Source: CAYJEQ01 sp964370185 (GTDB lineage Bacteria; Bacillota; Clostridia; Oscillospirales; Ruminococcaceae). Taken from it: DNA of 49,618 bases. Positions 34,159-43,472 of this stretch are shown here, one piece after another. Below the pieces are notes generated by a model. That model saw nothing but the letters and a program-made list of their open reading frames with translations, was not told the origin of the DNA and ran no database searches. Location: the NCBI GenBank assembly GCA_964370185.1, contig CAYJIJ010000009.1, positions 1 through 49,618 on the forward strand. The letters are read 5' to 3'. Made by a program: the position numbers and the translations under genes. The first letter of the stretch is position 1; each line of letters starts with the position of its first letter.

Positions 34159-34384
34159 ATTTTCACCTCGTTTTACTATTGATTAAATTATTAAAATCTT
34201 TGCTATATACAAATATGCTATGATAGTACAAAATATAATATATAAAAAATGTACAAAAACTATTCGCACACAAATGTAGAAAGCATAAAAAAGAAAAATT
34301 TATACATTGGTATTATATCAACTTTGGCTTAAAAGTGCAAGAAATCCGTCGAATTTTATCTTTACAGTAACCTTTTATTAACCT

Positions 34385-35083
34385 TTATTTTACTTTGTCG
34401 GAAGAATATGCCCTTGCAGCAACAACTGCAATGACTTTCTCGCATCCTGCCTCTTTAAGTAAGCTCGCAATGCTCATGGCAGTAGCGCCCGTGGTGAAGA
34501 TATCATCCACTAAGAGTAGGGTAGAATTTTTTGGGATTTCACCTATTATGCGATAGGCTGATTTAGCGTTTCTAAATCTGTCATCCCTGTTTAAAGAATG
34601 CTGTGGCAAAGCAGAATTTTCTTTTATGATAAGATTATCCAGCACGGGTATACCGAGTATTTTGGATATGTTATCCGCCAAAAGCAGTGCTTGGTTTTTC
34701 CTGCCCGCTCTCCTGCTCTCAGCAGATATAGGGACGGGGATAATATACATAATTTCATCTTTGTGCTTTAAAACCAATTCCGCCATCTTGGAAGAGAAAA
34801 ATAATGCAGCATTTGCATCATATTTTTTCTTAAGCCGCATTATGGCAGGTTTAGCGCTTTTGGTGTAGTGATATGGGGCGTAGACTGTCGAAATTGCAGA
34901 TTTTTCATCGCAAGCACACTCATTTAAAGGGGAAGAGCATTTTACACATTTAGTATTTTCAAGCCAAACAAACCCATCCACGCACCGCTTGCATGGGTTT
35001 TCAGCAGAGGAAGTAACCTTGCCACAACACAGGCATCTCGTAGGAAATATGAGCGTTGTAAGCATATCAAGTAAATTATTCAC
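34385..35083 (-). CDS. comF: ComF-family phosphoribosyltransferase-like protein
   Basis: The 232-residue protein has two N-terminal zinc-binding Cys pairs (CLCCG...CKRC and CVKC...CACD, about residues 17-60). A phosphoribosyltransferase domain follows, with IIPVPISAESRRAGRKNQALLLA and the PRPP loop LLLVDDIFTTGAT. ComF is needed for natural DNA uptake in B. subtilis; in Clostridia its role is unclear. It starts with a GTG overlapping the recD2 stop by 8 bases, so the two genes are co-translated. Confidence 0.85.
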   Translation of the reverse strand: MNNLLDMLTTLIFPTRCLCCGKVTSSAENPCKRCVDGFVWLENTKCVKCSSPLNECACDEKSAISTVYAPYHYTKSAKPAIMRLKKKYDANAALFFSSKMAELVLKHKDEIMYIIPVPISAESRRAGRKNQALLLADNISKILGIPVLDNLIIKENSALPQHSLNRDDRFRNAKSAYRIIGEIPKNSTLLLVDDIFTTGATAMSIASLLKEAGCEKVIAVVAARAYSSDKVK

Positions 35084-37280
35084 CGCTCACCAACCCCTTA
35101 AGATTTGTATATCTCTTATTTTTGCGATTATTATCCACCATTTCTTTGATGGTATATGGGTCGCCAGTCACCACCACAAGTTGCTTACCCCTTGTGACGG
35201 CTGTGTACAAGAGATTTCGGTAATGAAGCCTTGGATGCCTGCCCATGAGTGGGATTATCACCGCTTCAAATTCATTGCCCTGACTTTTATGGATGGTTAT
35301 TGCGTAAGCGAGCTCGAGCTCGTCCGCCATTTCAAAGCTGTACTGAGCCGTCCTATCTTCAAATCTCACCAAAATCGACTTCGAGGGGCGGTCAATTAGA
35401 TCTATTATGCCGATGTCTCCATTAAAAATACCCATACCGCTTTCGCCGTTTTCTTTTTCCCATACAATATCATAATTATTTTTTATCTGCATCACCTTAT
35501 CCCCCTCCCTAAAAGAGTTAAAGGGAGTTTTGTGCTCCTGCTTCTTTTGATTTGGGGGATTTAGCTGCTCCTGCATAGCACGGTTGAGCTCGGCTGTGCC
35601 CAAAGCGCCTTTGCGTGAAGGGCAGATAATTTGTATATCCCAAAGTGGAGAAAAGCCATATTTTTTTGGAAGTCTTTGGGATGCAAGCTCTGCTACAAGT
35701 TCTGCACATTTGCTAATATTATTGCGCTTAATAAAGAAAAAATCATTGTCGCTCTGTGATATATCGGGGAATTGCCCCTTTACTATCGCATGTGAATTAG
35801 TAACAATAAGGCTCTTAGCCGCTTGTCTGAATATTTGTGTAAGGTGCACTTTTTTCACCCTGTCACTGTCTATTAAATCCCTGAGCACATTTCCTGCACC
35901 CACAGAGGGGAGCTGATCCGTATCGCCTACCATTATTAGCTTTGAGCCCATGCGAATTGCCTTTATGAGATGCTCAAATAGGCATATATCCACCATCGAC
36001 ATCTCATCCAATACCACTGCGTCATAGGGGAGTGGGTTTTGCAAATTTCGCTTAAAGCTGTTTAAGCCTTTTTCATTTTTAAAATCCACTTCAAGTAGGC
36101 GGTGGATTGTTTTTGCCTCCCTGCCAGTCACTTCGCTCATTCTCTTTGCCGCCCTACCTGTGGGCGCTGCAAGTGCAACTTTATATCCCTCTTTATCAAG
36201 TATGTCTATAATTCCTTTAAGTGTTGTGGTTTTACCTGTTCCAGGGCCTCCCGTTAAGATAAAAACACCGTTGTTTGCCGCATCGGATATCGCTTTTCGC
36301 TGGAGTGGAGCATATTCTATACCACGTTCGGACTGGAGCTTATCGATTTCTGTCTCCCTGTCTTTTTCAGCGGAATATGCCGTCATAAGCATCATTTTAA
36401 TTCTGCCTGCCACATATGTTTCAGCGTCGTAGAGGTGGGGGAGATATATGTATCTTTTGCCTTCTTCAGTCAGTGAGTAGAGCCTTTTTTCCTCAAGCAT
36501 TTTCTCCATAGTTTCCAAGACTAAATCTCCGTCAATATTTATCAGCAAATTTGCCTTTTCTGTCAGCTTTTCATCGGGTACACAGGCATGTCCTGAATCT
36601 GAATTTACCGAGAGCACATGATGCATAGCACCCTGTATCCTGAATTCGCTGTTGAGAGGGAGGGATAGCCCCATAGCAATTGCATCGGCTTTGGCAAAAT
36701 CAAAGCCGATATCCCCACCGCAGAGCAAATAGGGATTTTCGGAAATTACAGCAGGCGCAGTAAGCCCCCAGTTTTTCCACACCTTTATTGCCTGAGCGGA
36801 GTCTATGCCATATTTTGAGAGCTGTATCATAACCGACCTTATACCATACAGTCTTTTAAATTCTATTTCTATTTCTATCGCTTTTTTTTCGGATATTCCT
36901 TTTACTGCACATAAGTCCATGGGGGAGTTTTCCATTACCTCAAGGGTTTTATCTCCGAATTTGTCCACTATTCTTTTTGCAAGTCCTGCACCTATTCCCT
37001 TTATTACCCGAGTGGCGAGATATTTATATATTGACGATGCCCCAGTGGGTAACGCCCTTTCAATATAATCCGCCTTAAACTGTCTGCCATATGTGGGATG
37101 CGCAGCAAAAACACCCGTGGCAGTAATACTCTCCCCAACGGATATGTCCGCAAAAGAGCCCACCACGGTTAAAAGCTCATCATTATAATCAATTTCAAGC
37201 ACAGTAAAGCCATTTTCTTCATTTCTGAAAACAATGTCTTCCACTGAGCCCGATATACTCTCTCTGAAATCTCTGTCCAT
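35076..37280 (-). CDS. recD2: RecD2 (RecD-like) DNA helicase
   Basis: This 734-residue superfamily 1B helicase acts in repair and replication. An N-terminal OB-like region (VEDIVFRNEENGFTVLEI) is followed by helix-hairpin-helix repeats (VIKGIGAGLAKRIV, LCAVKGISEKKA). The motor has Walker A LTGGPGTGKTTTLKGI near residue 340, LDEMSMVDI, VGDTDQLPSVGAGNVL and the C-terminal AITIHKSQGNEFEAVI. The ATG at 37280 behind GAGGTGAT is preferred to the GTG two codons upstream. RecD2 is found in bacteria with or without RecBC. Confidence 0.93.
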   Translation of the reverse strand: MDRDFRESISGSVEDIVFRNEENGFTVLEIDYNDELLTVVGSFADISVGESITATGVFAAHPTYGRQFKADYIERALPTGASSIYKYLATRVIKGIGAGLAKRIVDKFGDKTLEVMENSPMDLCAVKGISEKKAIEIEIEFKRLYGIRSVMIQLSKYGIDSAQAIKVWKNWGLTAPAVISENPYLLCGGDIGFDFAKADAIAMGLSLPLNSEFRIQGAMHHVLSVNSDSGHACVPDEKLTEKANLLINIDGDLVLETMEKMLEEKRLYSLTEEGKRYIYLPHLYDAETYVAGRIKMMLMTAYSAEKDRETEIDKLQSERGIEYAPLQRKAISDAANNGVFILTGGPGTGKTTTLKGIIDILDKEGYKVALAAPTGRAAKRMSEVTGREAKTIHRLLEVDFKNEKGLNSFKRNLQNPLPYDAVVLDEMSMVDICLFEHLIKAIRMGSKLIMVGDTDQLPSVGAGNVLRDLIDSDRVKKVHLTQIFRQAAKSLIVTNSHAIVKGQFPDISQSDNDFFFIKRNNISKCAELVAELASQRLPKKYGFSPLWDIQIICPSRKGALGTAELNRAMQEQLNPPNQKKQEHKTPFNSFREGDKVMQIKNNYDIVWEKENGESGMGIFNGDIGIIDLIDRPSKSILVRFEDRTAQYSFEMADELELAYAITIHKSQGNEFEAVIIPLMGRHPRLHYRNLLYTAVTRGKQLVVVTGDPYTIKEMVDNNRKNKRYTNLKGLVSGE

Positions 37281-37339
37281 AATCACCTCAAAGATTTACT
37301 TGGCCATTGCTAATATAATGCCCTGACTATTTACATTGT

Positions 37340-37747
37340 TTAGTATAATATATTTTGAGGTTTTTGGCAATTGTCAAGCTCATTTTTGCAGGGGGTGGAA
37401 TTACAGCTTATAAATGCCGTGAGATCTTCAGCGGTATAAAATGAAGGTATTTCCCGTGCCTGAGAAAATAGCTGTACGATTTTTTTCGTTTTTTCATCAC
37501 TTGCCCGGCATAAAATTGCCATCGAACCGCCAACGCATTTTCTGCTTTTTTCAAAACAGTCCGTGAGGGCAAATTCGACTTCATCGACACCATCATCTAT
37601 TATCACAACAGTGCATCGGCGGCAGCATTTAGACTTCTTTAAAACAAAATTTAGCATTGCATCAATCAAATACAGCGCACCCAAAAAAGAAAAAATATAT
37701 AGCAAGAACTGTGCAAATAAAGTGAAAAATTGGATGTTTAGCATCAT
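37340..37747 (-). CDS. Hypothetical membrane-anchored protein
   Basis: I do not recognise this 135-residue protein. It has one N-terminal hydrophobic segment (about residues 5-35), a basic CysCys patch (KKSKCCRRCTVV), and a soluble domain beginning TVVIIDDGVDEVEFAL that looks like an alpha/beta fold, with several cysteines. Its RBS is weak (GGGGG about 7-8 bases before the start). It lies 59 bases upstream of recD2 on the same strand, so it may share that transcript. Confidence 0.5.
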   Translation of the reverse strand: MMLNIQFFTLFAQFLLYIFSFLGALYLIDAMLNFVLKKSKCCRRCTVVIIDDGVDEVEFALTDCFEKSRKCVGGSMAILCRASDEKTKKIVQLFSQAREIPSFYTAEDLTAFISCNSTPCKNELDNCQKPQNILY

Positions 37748-38127
37748 GAGAAGCCCCCAAAAAAAAGTTTGAAACTTTAAGCTGATATGTAAGCGAATAA
37801 GTCATACGGGAAAAACTTTACTTATAATATTTTATGCGAGTAAATTTTTAATGTTAAAATAACTTCATCCAATATATGGGAAGTAAACTTACAAAAATAG
37901 AGCATTTATCCTATTTTTAATCTTTATGCGCACTAATTTTATGAATAAACTGTAAATAATAAGGTATATTATTAATAATATACAGCAAAATTCAAAATCC
38001 TCTTTGCATAATGGCTTTAAAATGGTATAATAATCATTGATTATTTAACAGGTTTAAATATTACCGAATGTATTGTATAAGTAAATAGTACGAAATCGTA
38101 GATGAACATATAAGGAGACTAATTATC
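37748..38127. other. AT-rich gap between the hypothetical gene and murA
   Basis: The 380-base divergent gap is very AT-rich and has no coding potential I can defend. It contains the predicted murA promoter at 38003-38031. Confidence 0.6.
38003..38031 (+). promoter_or_regulatory. murA promoter
   Basis: TTTGCA at 38003-38008, 17 bases, then an extended -10 TGG-TATAAT (hexamer 38026-38031). Confidence 0.5.
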
Positions 38128-39408
38128 TTGGAAAAGTTTTTAATAAAAGGCGGAAATCCCTTAAACGGTGAAGTGACAATAAGCGGAGCTAAAAATGCCG
38201 TAGTTGCAATTATTCCTGCAACCGTTTTAGCGGGTGGGAAATGTATTATAGAGAATGTCCCAGGCATAAGCGATGTGGGCTATCTTTTTACCATACTCAG
38301 GGAAATGGGCGCTAAAGTTAATCTTATAGACGAAACCACAGTTGAAATAGATACCACAAATATTACAAACCCCTCTGTTTCTTATGAGCTTGCAAGGCAT
38401 TTAAGAGCTTCCTACTATTTTATAGGTGCACTGCTTGGCAGATGTGGATACTGCGAAGTGTCTATGCCGGGAGGTTGCCATTTTGGCGTGCGTCCAATTG
38501 ATCAGCATATCAAAGGCTTCGAGGAGCTTGGTGCAAAGGTTGTAATAGACAGCGGTATAATAAAAGCTTCCTCAGAAACACTCACAGCTTCACATATCCA
38601 CTTTGATGTGGTGTCGGTAGGGGCTACTGTGAATGTTATGATGGCGGCGGTAAAAGGCAAGGGCATAACCATTTTAGAAAATGTGGCTAAAGAGCCACAT
38701 ATAGTTGATCTTGCAAACTTTTTAAACTCAATGGGTGCCGACATTAGAGGCGCTGGTACCGATGTAATAAAAATCCATGGGGTGGACATGCTCCGTGGCA
38801 CAACATACTCCATAATACCCGACCAAATTGAGAGTGGCACATATATGGCACTTGCAGCGGCAACGGGTGGCGATTTACTAATTAAGAATGTTATTCCAAA
38901 GCACCTTGAGTCGATTAGTGACAAAATGCGTGCCGCCGGAGTTAGTGTTGAGGAATTTGATGATTCTATAAGGGTTTCACGCAGTGGCCCTCTAAAGCAT
39001 ATAAACATTAAGACAATGCCCCACCCAGGCTTCCCAACAGATATGCAACCTCAAATGGTGGCAATGCTCACAAAAGCAGAGGGTGCAAGTATTGTTACCG
39101 AGGGCGTGTGGGACAATAGATTTAGATTTGTGGACGAGCTAAAGAGAATGGGTGCAGATGTGCAGGTGGACGGCAAAACAGCTGTAATTCAGGGAGTTCG
39201 TGAGCTCATGGGCGCACCTGTTAAAGCTACTGATTTAAGAGCAGGAGCGGCACTTCTAATTGCGGCACTTTCAGCAGAAGGCGAAACATATATTGAAGAC
39301 ATACATCACATTGAGCGTGGCTACGATAACCTCATAGAAAAGCTCACAGCACTCGGAGCAGACATAAAGAAAATTATTCTGCCCGATCCCGTGAGTAAAA
39401 ATGCCTAA
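38128..39408 (+). CDS. murA: UDP-N-acetylglucosamine 1-carboxyvinyltransferase
   Basis: This enzyme catalyses the first committed step of peptidoglycan synthesis: transfer of enolpyruvate from PEP to UDP-GlcNAc. The 426-residue protein has SGAKNA with Lys22 and the fosfomycin-target Cys117 in PGGCHFGVRPID. A further signature is PHPGFPTDMQPQM. The start is the TTG at 38128 behind AAGGAG. Low-GC Firmicutes often have two copies; whether this is MurA1 or MurA2 is unresolved. Confidence 0.94.
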   Translation: MEKFLIKGGNPLNGEVTISGAKNAVVAIIPATVLAGGKCIIENVPGISDVGYLFTILREMGAKVNLIDETTVEIDTTNITNPSVSYELARHLRASYYFIGALLGRCGYCEVSMPGGCHFGVRPIDQHIKGFEELGAKVVIDSGIIKASSETLTASHIHFDVVSVGATVNVMMAAVKGKGITILENVAKEPHIVDLANFLNSMGADIRGAGTDVIKIHGVDMLRGTTYSIIPDQIESGTYMALAAATGGDLLIKNVIPKHLESISDKMRAAGVSVEEFDDSIRVSRSGPLKHINIKTMPHPGFPTDMQPQMVAMLTKAEGASIVTEGVWDNRFRFVDELKRMGADVQVDGKTAVIQGVRELMGAPVKATDLRAGAALLIAALSAEGETYIEDIHHIERGYDNLIEKLTALGADIKKIILPDPVSKNA

Positions 39409-39439
39409 GATAAATGGCAATAACTTTTAAATTCTCTCA

Positions 39440-39477
39440 GTATAGTTTGTGCGCTTACAAGCGGGGGAGAGCTATAC
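39440..39477 (+). other. Nested hairpin between murA and walJ
   Basis: GTATAG (39440-39445) pairs with CTATAC (39472-39477) around an inner CGCTT-AC-AAGCG stem. It lies 32 bases after murA in a 223-base gap with no T tract nearby. A processed leader or weak terminator are both possible. Confidence 0.3.
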
Positions 39478-39631
39478 AAAAAAATATCTGCCGCTTTGAG
39501 TATTGGGTAGCTATTATAAAAAAATATAAAATACCAAGCTGTGGTTATTATAGTTTGCCCGTATGCGGAGTTTTTAAAAAAGCTTTCTTATCGGCTCTAA
39601 ATCACGGCTTGTTTTTTTGGAAGGACATCTA

Positions 39632-40420
39632 ATGGCAAAATACATCTCTTTATACAGCTCCAGTACCGGCAATAGCGGTTTTTTAACAGCTAAAGGCAGT
39701 GGTTTACTGATTGATGCAGGGGTATCGTGTAAAAGAATTTTGCAGGCACTCGCTGAAAATAATATAGACTGCTCATGTGTTAAGGGCATGGTTATAACAC
39801 ATGAACATTCCGACCATATCAAGGGGCTTCCAATACTTTTAAAAAAGCTTAAAATCCCTGTGTATGGAACTGATATGACACTTCAGTATCTACTAAACAA
39901 TCTTTCCCTACCAGTGGACGCAAAGCTGATACCGATTGATAAGCCCACCGAAATTGCCTCAATGCAGGTCACACCTTTTTCCATACCGCATGACTGCGCC
40001 GATGGTTGTGGATATAAAATAGAAACCTCGGATAATAAAGTTTTTGCAGTTTCAACGGATTTAGGCTATGTGACGGAGGAAGTGAAAAGCAATATGCTTA
40101 AAGCGGACGCTGTGGTAATAGAATCTAATTACGACATTGATATGCTAAAAGTTTCATCATACCCATATATGCTAAAACAGCGAATAAGCGGTAAAGAGGG
40201 GCACCTTTCAAATAAAGATTGCGCTATGCTCTGTGCCGAGCTTGTGAGAAATAAAACCACAAGAATAGTGCTTGCACATCTAAGCCGTGAAAACAACACC
40301 CCCACACTTGCAAGAGATACCACACTCTCTGCACTTAGTGAAAATGGCATGAGGGACGGCATAGATTTAAACTTACATATTGCACCTGCGGACTTCCCCT
40401 CAGCTTCAGTTATATTCTAA
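39632..40420 (+). CDS. walJ: WalJ/YycJ-type metallo-beta-lactamase-fold hydrolase
   Basis: The 262-residue protein has a metallo-beta-lactamase fold. The metal site THEHSDHIKGL provides His57, His59, Asp61 and His62; further family segments are STDLGYVTEEV and LAHLSRENNTP. YycJ proteins are exonuclease-like and linked to replication/cell-wall homeostasis near walKR and rlmH in Firmicutes, as here. ATG 39632 lies seven bases after GGAAGGA; the in-frame TTG at 39617 is rejected. Confidence 0.88.
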   Translation: MAKYISLYSSSTGNSGFLTAKGSGLLIDAGVSCKRILQALAENNIDCSCVKGMVITHEHSDHIKGLPILLKKLKIPVYGTDMTLQYLLNNLSLPVDAKLIPIDKPTEIASMQVTPFSIPHDCADGCGYKIETSDNKVFAVSTDLGYVTEEVKSNMLKADAVVIESNYDIDMLKVSSYPYMLKQRISGKEGHLSNKDCAMLCAELVRNKTTRIVLAHLSRENNTPTLARDTTLSALSENGMRDGIDLNLHIAPADFPSASVIF

Positions 40421-40497
40421 TTAGGGGCAATGTGCATGGCAGAAACAGAATTTTTATTATTTTATGCCGACACTGAGCGGTGGAATGGAGTTTTCTT

Positions 40498-40980
40498 ATG
40501 CTTAATATATATCTGATAACAGTTGGAAAACTCAAAGAAAGCTTTCTCACCGAGGCGGCAAATGAATACATAAAGCGATTAAATGCATACTGCAAACTAA
40601 CAGTTATAGAAATAGACGAACAGCGCATAACAGAAAACCCATCAAAGTCACAGATAGATGCAGTCCTTTTAGATGAGGGCAGGAGAATAATTTCGAAAAT
40701 CCCCAAATCGGTGGTGAAAATAGCACTTTGTATAGAGGGAAAACAGCTTTCTTCCACCGAATTATCCTCTAAAATTACCGAGTATACCACCTCTGGGAAA
40801 AGTAGTGTAGCCTTCATAATAGGTGGCTCACATGGACTTAGCGATGAAGTTAAAGCGCTTGCAGATTTAAAATTATCAGTGTCTAAAATGACATTTCCCC
40901 ATCAGCTTTTTAGGGTTATGCTACTCGAGCAAATATATCGTGCCCTATCAATTTCTTCGGGTGGGAAATATCATAAATAA
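40498..40980 (+). CDS. rlmH: 23S rRNA pseudouridine-1915 N3-methyltransferase
   Basis: This SPOUT-class methyltransferase modifies pseudouridine 1915 in helix 69 of 23S rRNA. The 160-residue length is standard, and the knot motifs IALCIEGKQLSS, FIIGGSHGLSDEV and MTFPHQLFRVMLLEQIYRA are present, ending in the family's YHK tail. The ATG at 40498 is 7 bases after GGAG; the upstream in-frame ATG at 40480 precedes that RBS. Confidence 0.96.
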   Translation: MLNIYLITVGKLKESFLTEAANEYIKRLNAYCKLTVIEIDEQRITENPSKSQIDAVLLDEGRRIISKIPKSVVKIALCIEGKQLSSTELSSKITEYTTSGKSSVAFIIGGSHGLSDEVKALADLKLSVSKMTFPHQLFRVMLLEQIYRALSISSGGKYHK

Positions 40981-41092
40981 GAATAAGCATAAAATATACG
41001 AGCATAGTTTAGGTTATCTCGAATAGATTTATAAACATGAGTGAAATAATAAATTTTGGTCTCATTTACCATATTAAATACATGAAAATTTA

Positions 41093-41194
41093 TTAAGCTA
41101 ACCAATGTCAACAACTTAAGAAAGATATACAAAAAAACATTCTACAGCTTAAGTTGTAGACATTGTTAAGCTAACGGCAAGGCTAATAGCTTAA
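41093..41194 (+). promoter_or_regulatory. Mutually exclusive stem-loops before the CPBP gene
   Basis: TTAAGCTAACCAATGTCAAC and following bases (41093-41120) pair with 41148-41175 in a long imperfect stem around a 27-nt loop; the inner 18 positions have one mismatch. Bases 41166-41173 (TTAAGCTA) can instead pair with TAGCTTAA at 41187-41194, just before the AAGGAGG RBS. The two folds exclude each other at their base, which resembles an attenuator or switch. I do not recognise a known RNA class. Confidence 0.4.
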
Positions 41195-41212
41195 TTTTAA
41201 GGAGGTGGACTT

Positions 41213-42274
41213 TTGTACAGGGACCTAAATGATAAAAAAGCGGACTTAAGGGACTATAACCCAAATGAGCACAGATATATACACAGCTATGGATTTGCTC
41301 CAAGAAATCCATTTGTAATAGAAGCAGAGAATATCCGTCTATTTTCAAATGCAGCAGGTTTTAGCATAATAATGATGTTTATGATAAGGTCGATGCTTGC
41401 AGAACCACTTTCACATTTGTTGTTTTCACTATTTGGCTTGGTAGGCTCGGTGGGAGATAATATTGCAGTGGCTTATATTATGATAGAGCTTGCTTCCTCC
41501 ATTACATTCTGTCTTTCTATATTTATACCGTTTTTCATATATATGAAATTAGTAAAAATACCACATAATACAGCAATACCCACCGAAATTCCAAAACTAA
41601 ATATACTCATTCCTTGTATATTTATAGCACTTTCACTTTCGGCAATGGGCGCATTTACTTCAAATGCCCTTTCGGTGGCTTTTTCAAATTTTGGGATATA
41701 TATATTTGCCCCCACATCCGCACCATCTGGAAGTGCTTTTTCATATATAATATACATTTTAAATGTTGTTTTACTTCCTTCACTTGTCGAAGAATGGGCG
41801 TTTAGAGGGGTGTTGTTGCAGTCGCTTCGCAGGTTTGGCGATGGTTATGCAATTTTATTGTCCTCGATTATATTTGCACTTGCACATGCTAATATTTCGC
41901 AAATACCCACAACATTTCTTGTAGGCATAATTATGGCGATTTGCGTTGTTATGACGGGGTCGGTTTGGAGTGGTGTGATAATACATTTTGTAAATAATGC
42001 GTTAGTGATACTCTTTACATTTATCATTTCGAATGCCTCACCTGAAAATATAGACCTAATTACACTTGCAAAAAACGCAGTATATATTATTTTAGGAATT
42101 TTATCGGTTATATACCTTGCAAAAAATAATCCTAATATTTTTAATCTCAGGCCTGTGAAATCCTATATAGCCACACGTCAAAAAATATTTATCTATTTTT
42201 CAACACTTGCAATGATCAGTGTAATTTTGCTTATTACGGCGATAGCTTTGCAGTATGTTACCGTGCAATGGTAG
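41213..42274 (+). CDS. CPBP-family intramembrane metalloprotease
   Basis: The 353-residue polytopic membrane protein (about eight segments) has the CAAX-protease/bacteriocin-processing motifs: EEWAFRG (Glu193, Glu194, Arg198), FALAHAN (His225) and HFVNN (His258, Asn262). Family members cleave peptides within or at the membrane. The long soluble N-terminus (about 40 residues, highly charged) is unassigned. The start is TTG 41213 behind AAGGAGG. It lies 11 bases upstream of tadA. Its substrate is unknown. Confidence 0.86.
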   Translation: MYRDLNDKKADLRDYNPNEHRYIHSYGFAPRNPFVIEAENIRLFSNAAGFSIIMMFMIRSMLAEPLSHLLFSLFGLVGSVGDNIAVAYIMIELASSITFCLSIFIPFFIYMKLVKIPHNTAIPTEIPKLNILIPCIFIALSLSAMGAFTSNALSVAFSNFGIYIFAPTSAPSGSAFSYIIYILNVVLLPSLVEEWAFRGVLLQSLRRFGDGYAILLSSIIFALAHANISQIPTTFLVGIIMAICVVMTGSVWSGVIIHFVNNALVILFTFIISNASPENIDLITLAKNAVYIILGILSVIYLAKNNPNIFNLRPVKSYIATRQKIFIYFSTLAMISVILLITAIALQYVTVQW

Positions 42275-42285
42275 GAGGAGTTTTT

Positions 42286-42735
42286 TTGAAAATAGATAAT
42301 GTTTTCATGGCAGAGGCGTTAAAGCAAGCTGAAAAAGCCTTTGCAATAGGCGAAGTACCAATAGGCGCAGTAGTGGTAAAGGATGGCATAATAATTGGCA
42401 GGGGATACAATACAAGAGAAAATGAGAAAAATCCACTCAAACACGCAGAAATAAATGCCATTGGCGAAGCGTCAAAAAACTTAGACGATTGGCGGCTGAG
42501 CGGATGCACAATTTATGTGACAGTTGAGCCCTGCTCAATGTGCAGTGGAGCAATAATAAACAGCCGAATAGCCAGGGTAGTCTACGGCGCTAAAGAAGAA
42601 AAAACAGGATGTGCTGGAAGTGTATGCAATCTGTTTGCGATGAATTTCGCCCACCGAGTTGATATAACCTCGGGAGTTATGGCGGAAGAAGCACTTTCAC
42701 TCATGGAGAGATTTTTTGTAGAGCTTCGCAGATAA
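42286..42735 (+). CDS. tadA: tRNA-specific adenosine deaminase
   Basis: This zinc deaminase converts A34 to inosine in tRNA-Arg(ACG). The 149-residue protein has the zinc/catalytic motifs KHAEINAI (His53, Glu55) and EPCSMCSGAI (Cys83, Cys86). The TTG at 42286 is five bases after GGAGGAG and gives the family's typical N-terminus; the ATG at 42268 overlaps the preceding gene and precedes that RBS. Confidence 0.94.
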   Translation: MKIDNVFMAEALKQAEKAFAIGEVPIGAVVVKDGIIIGRGYNTRENEKNPLKHAEINAIGEASKNLDDWRLSGCTIYVTVEPCSMCSGAIINSRIARVVYGAKEEKTGCAGSVCNLFAMNFAHRVDITSGVMAEEALSLMERFFVELRR

Positions 42736-42788
42736 AAGCTTACACTTATGGGTACATATTTATTGAATATTATAAAAAGAGGTAGTAT

Positions 42789-43472
42789 ATGATAATATCG
42801 GAAATAATAAATTCAAATACAGCACTTCCACTATTGGGAGTTTGTGTATTTGCATATTTGATGGGCAGTTTAAACTTTGCGCTGATTGTCTGTAAATTAC
42901 TTGGCAAAGAGGATGTCCGCAAATTTGGTAGTGGCAATGCAGGCATGACAAATATGCTTCGCACATATGGAAAAACTGCCGCAGTCCTCACCACTCTCGG
43001 TGATTTTTTTAAAGGCTTAATTTGTGTGGCAATATCACGTGCTTTATTTAAATATTTTGGGATTACTACCTTTGATGTCGGGTATATCGTGGGATTTTCG
43101 GCACTCATAGGGCATTTATATCCGATATTTTTTGGATTTAAAGGCGGTAAAGGTGTACTCACAGCTTTTGGAATTGTGCTTATACTAAATCCACTCGTAT
43201 TTGGAATACTATTTATTATATATGTCCCCATGGCATTTTTAACACGAATTGTCTCCCTTGCGTCAGTGCTCGGAGTGGCAACCTTCCCAATACTCAATTT
43301 TTTCGTGCTTAGATATTATGATAGGACATATATTTTCGAGATATTTTTCTCGGTTTTGCTGTGTGCATTTATCCTCTACTCGCATCGTGCAAATATAAAG
43401 CGGCTTTTAAATGGGACAGAAAATAGATTTGGAACTTCCTCTAAAAAGAAAGGTGAAACTGATAATGGCTAA
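42789..43472 (+). CDS. plsY: Acyl-phosphate glycerol-3-phosphate acyltransferase
   Basis: This membrane acyltransferase makes lysophosphatidic acid from acyl-phosphate and glycerol 3-phosphate. The 227-residue protein carries the PlsY motifs: YLMGSLNFALIV, KFGSGNAGMTNMLRTYGK and GHLYPIFFGFKGGKGVLTAFG. A hydrophilic tail of about 25 residues overlaps the start of gpsA by 8 bases, coupling it to the enzyme that supplies glycerol 3-phosphate. Confidence 0.94.
   Translation: MIISEIINSNTALPLLGVCVFAYLMGSLNFALIVCKLLGKEDVRKFGSGNAGMTNMLRTYGKTAAVLTTLGDFFKGLICVAISRALFKYFGITTFDVGYIVGFSALIGHLYPIFFGFKGGKGVLTAFGIVLILNPLVFGILFIIYVPMAFLTRIVSLASVLGVATFPILNFFVLRYYDRTYIFEIFFSVLLCAFILYSHRANIKRLLNGTENRFGTSSKKKGETDNG

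Noticed and set aside
39414..39632. 72-residue open frame between murA and walJ
   Set aside because: No RBS, no family resemblance, and it overlaps the hairpin and the walJ RBS.
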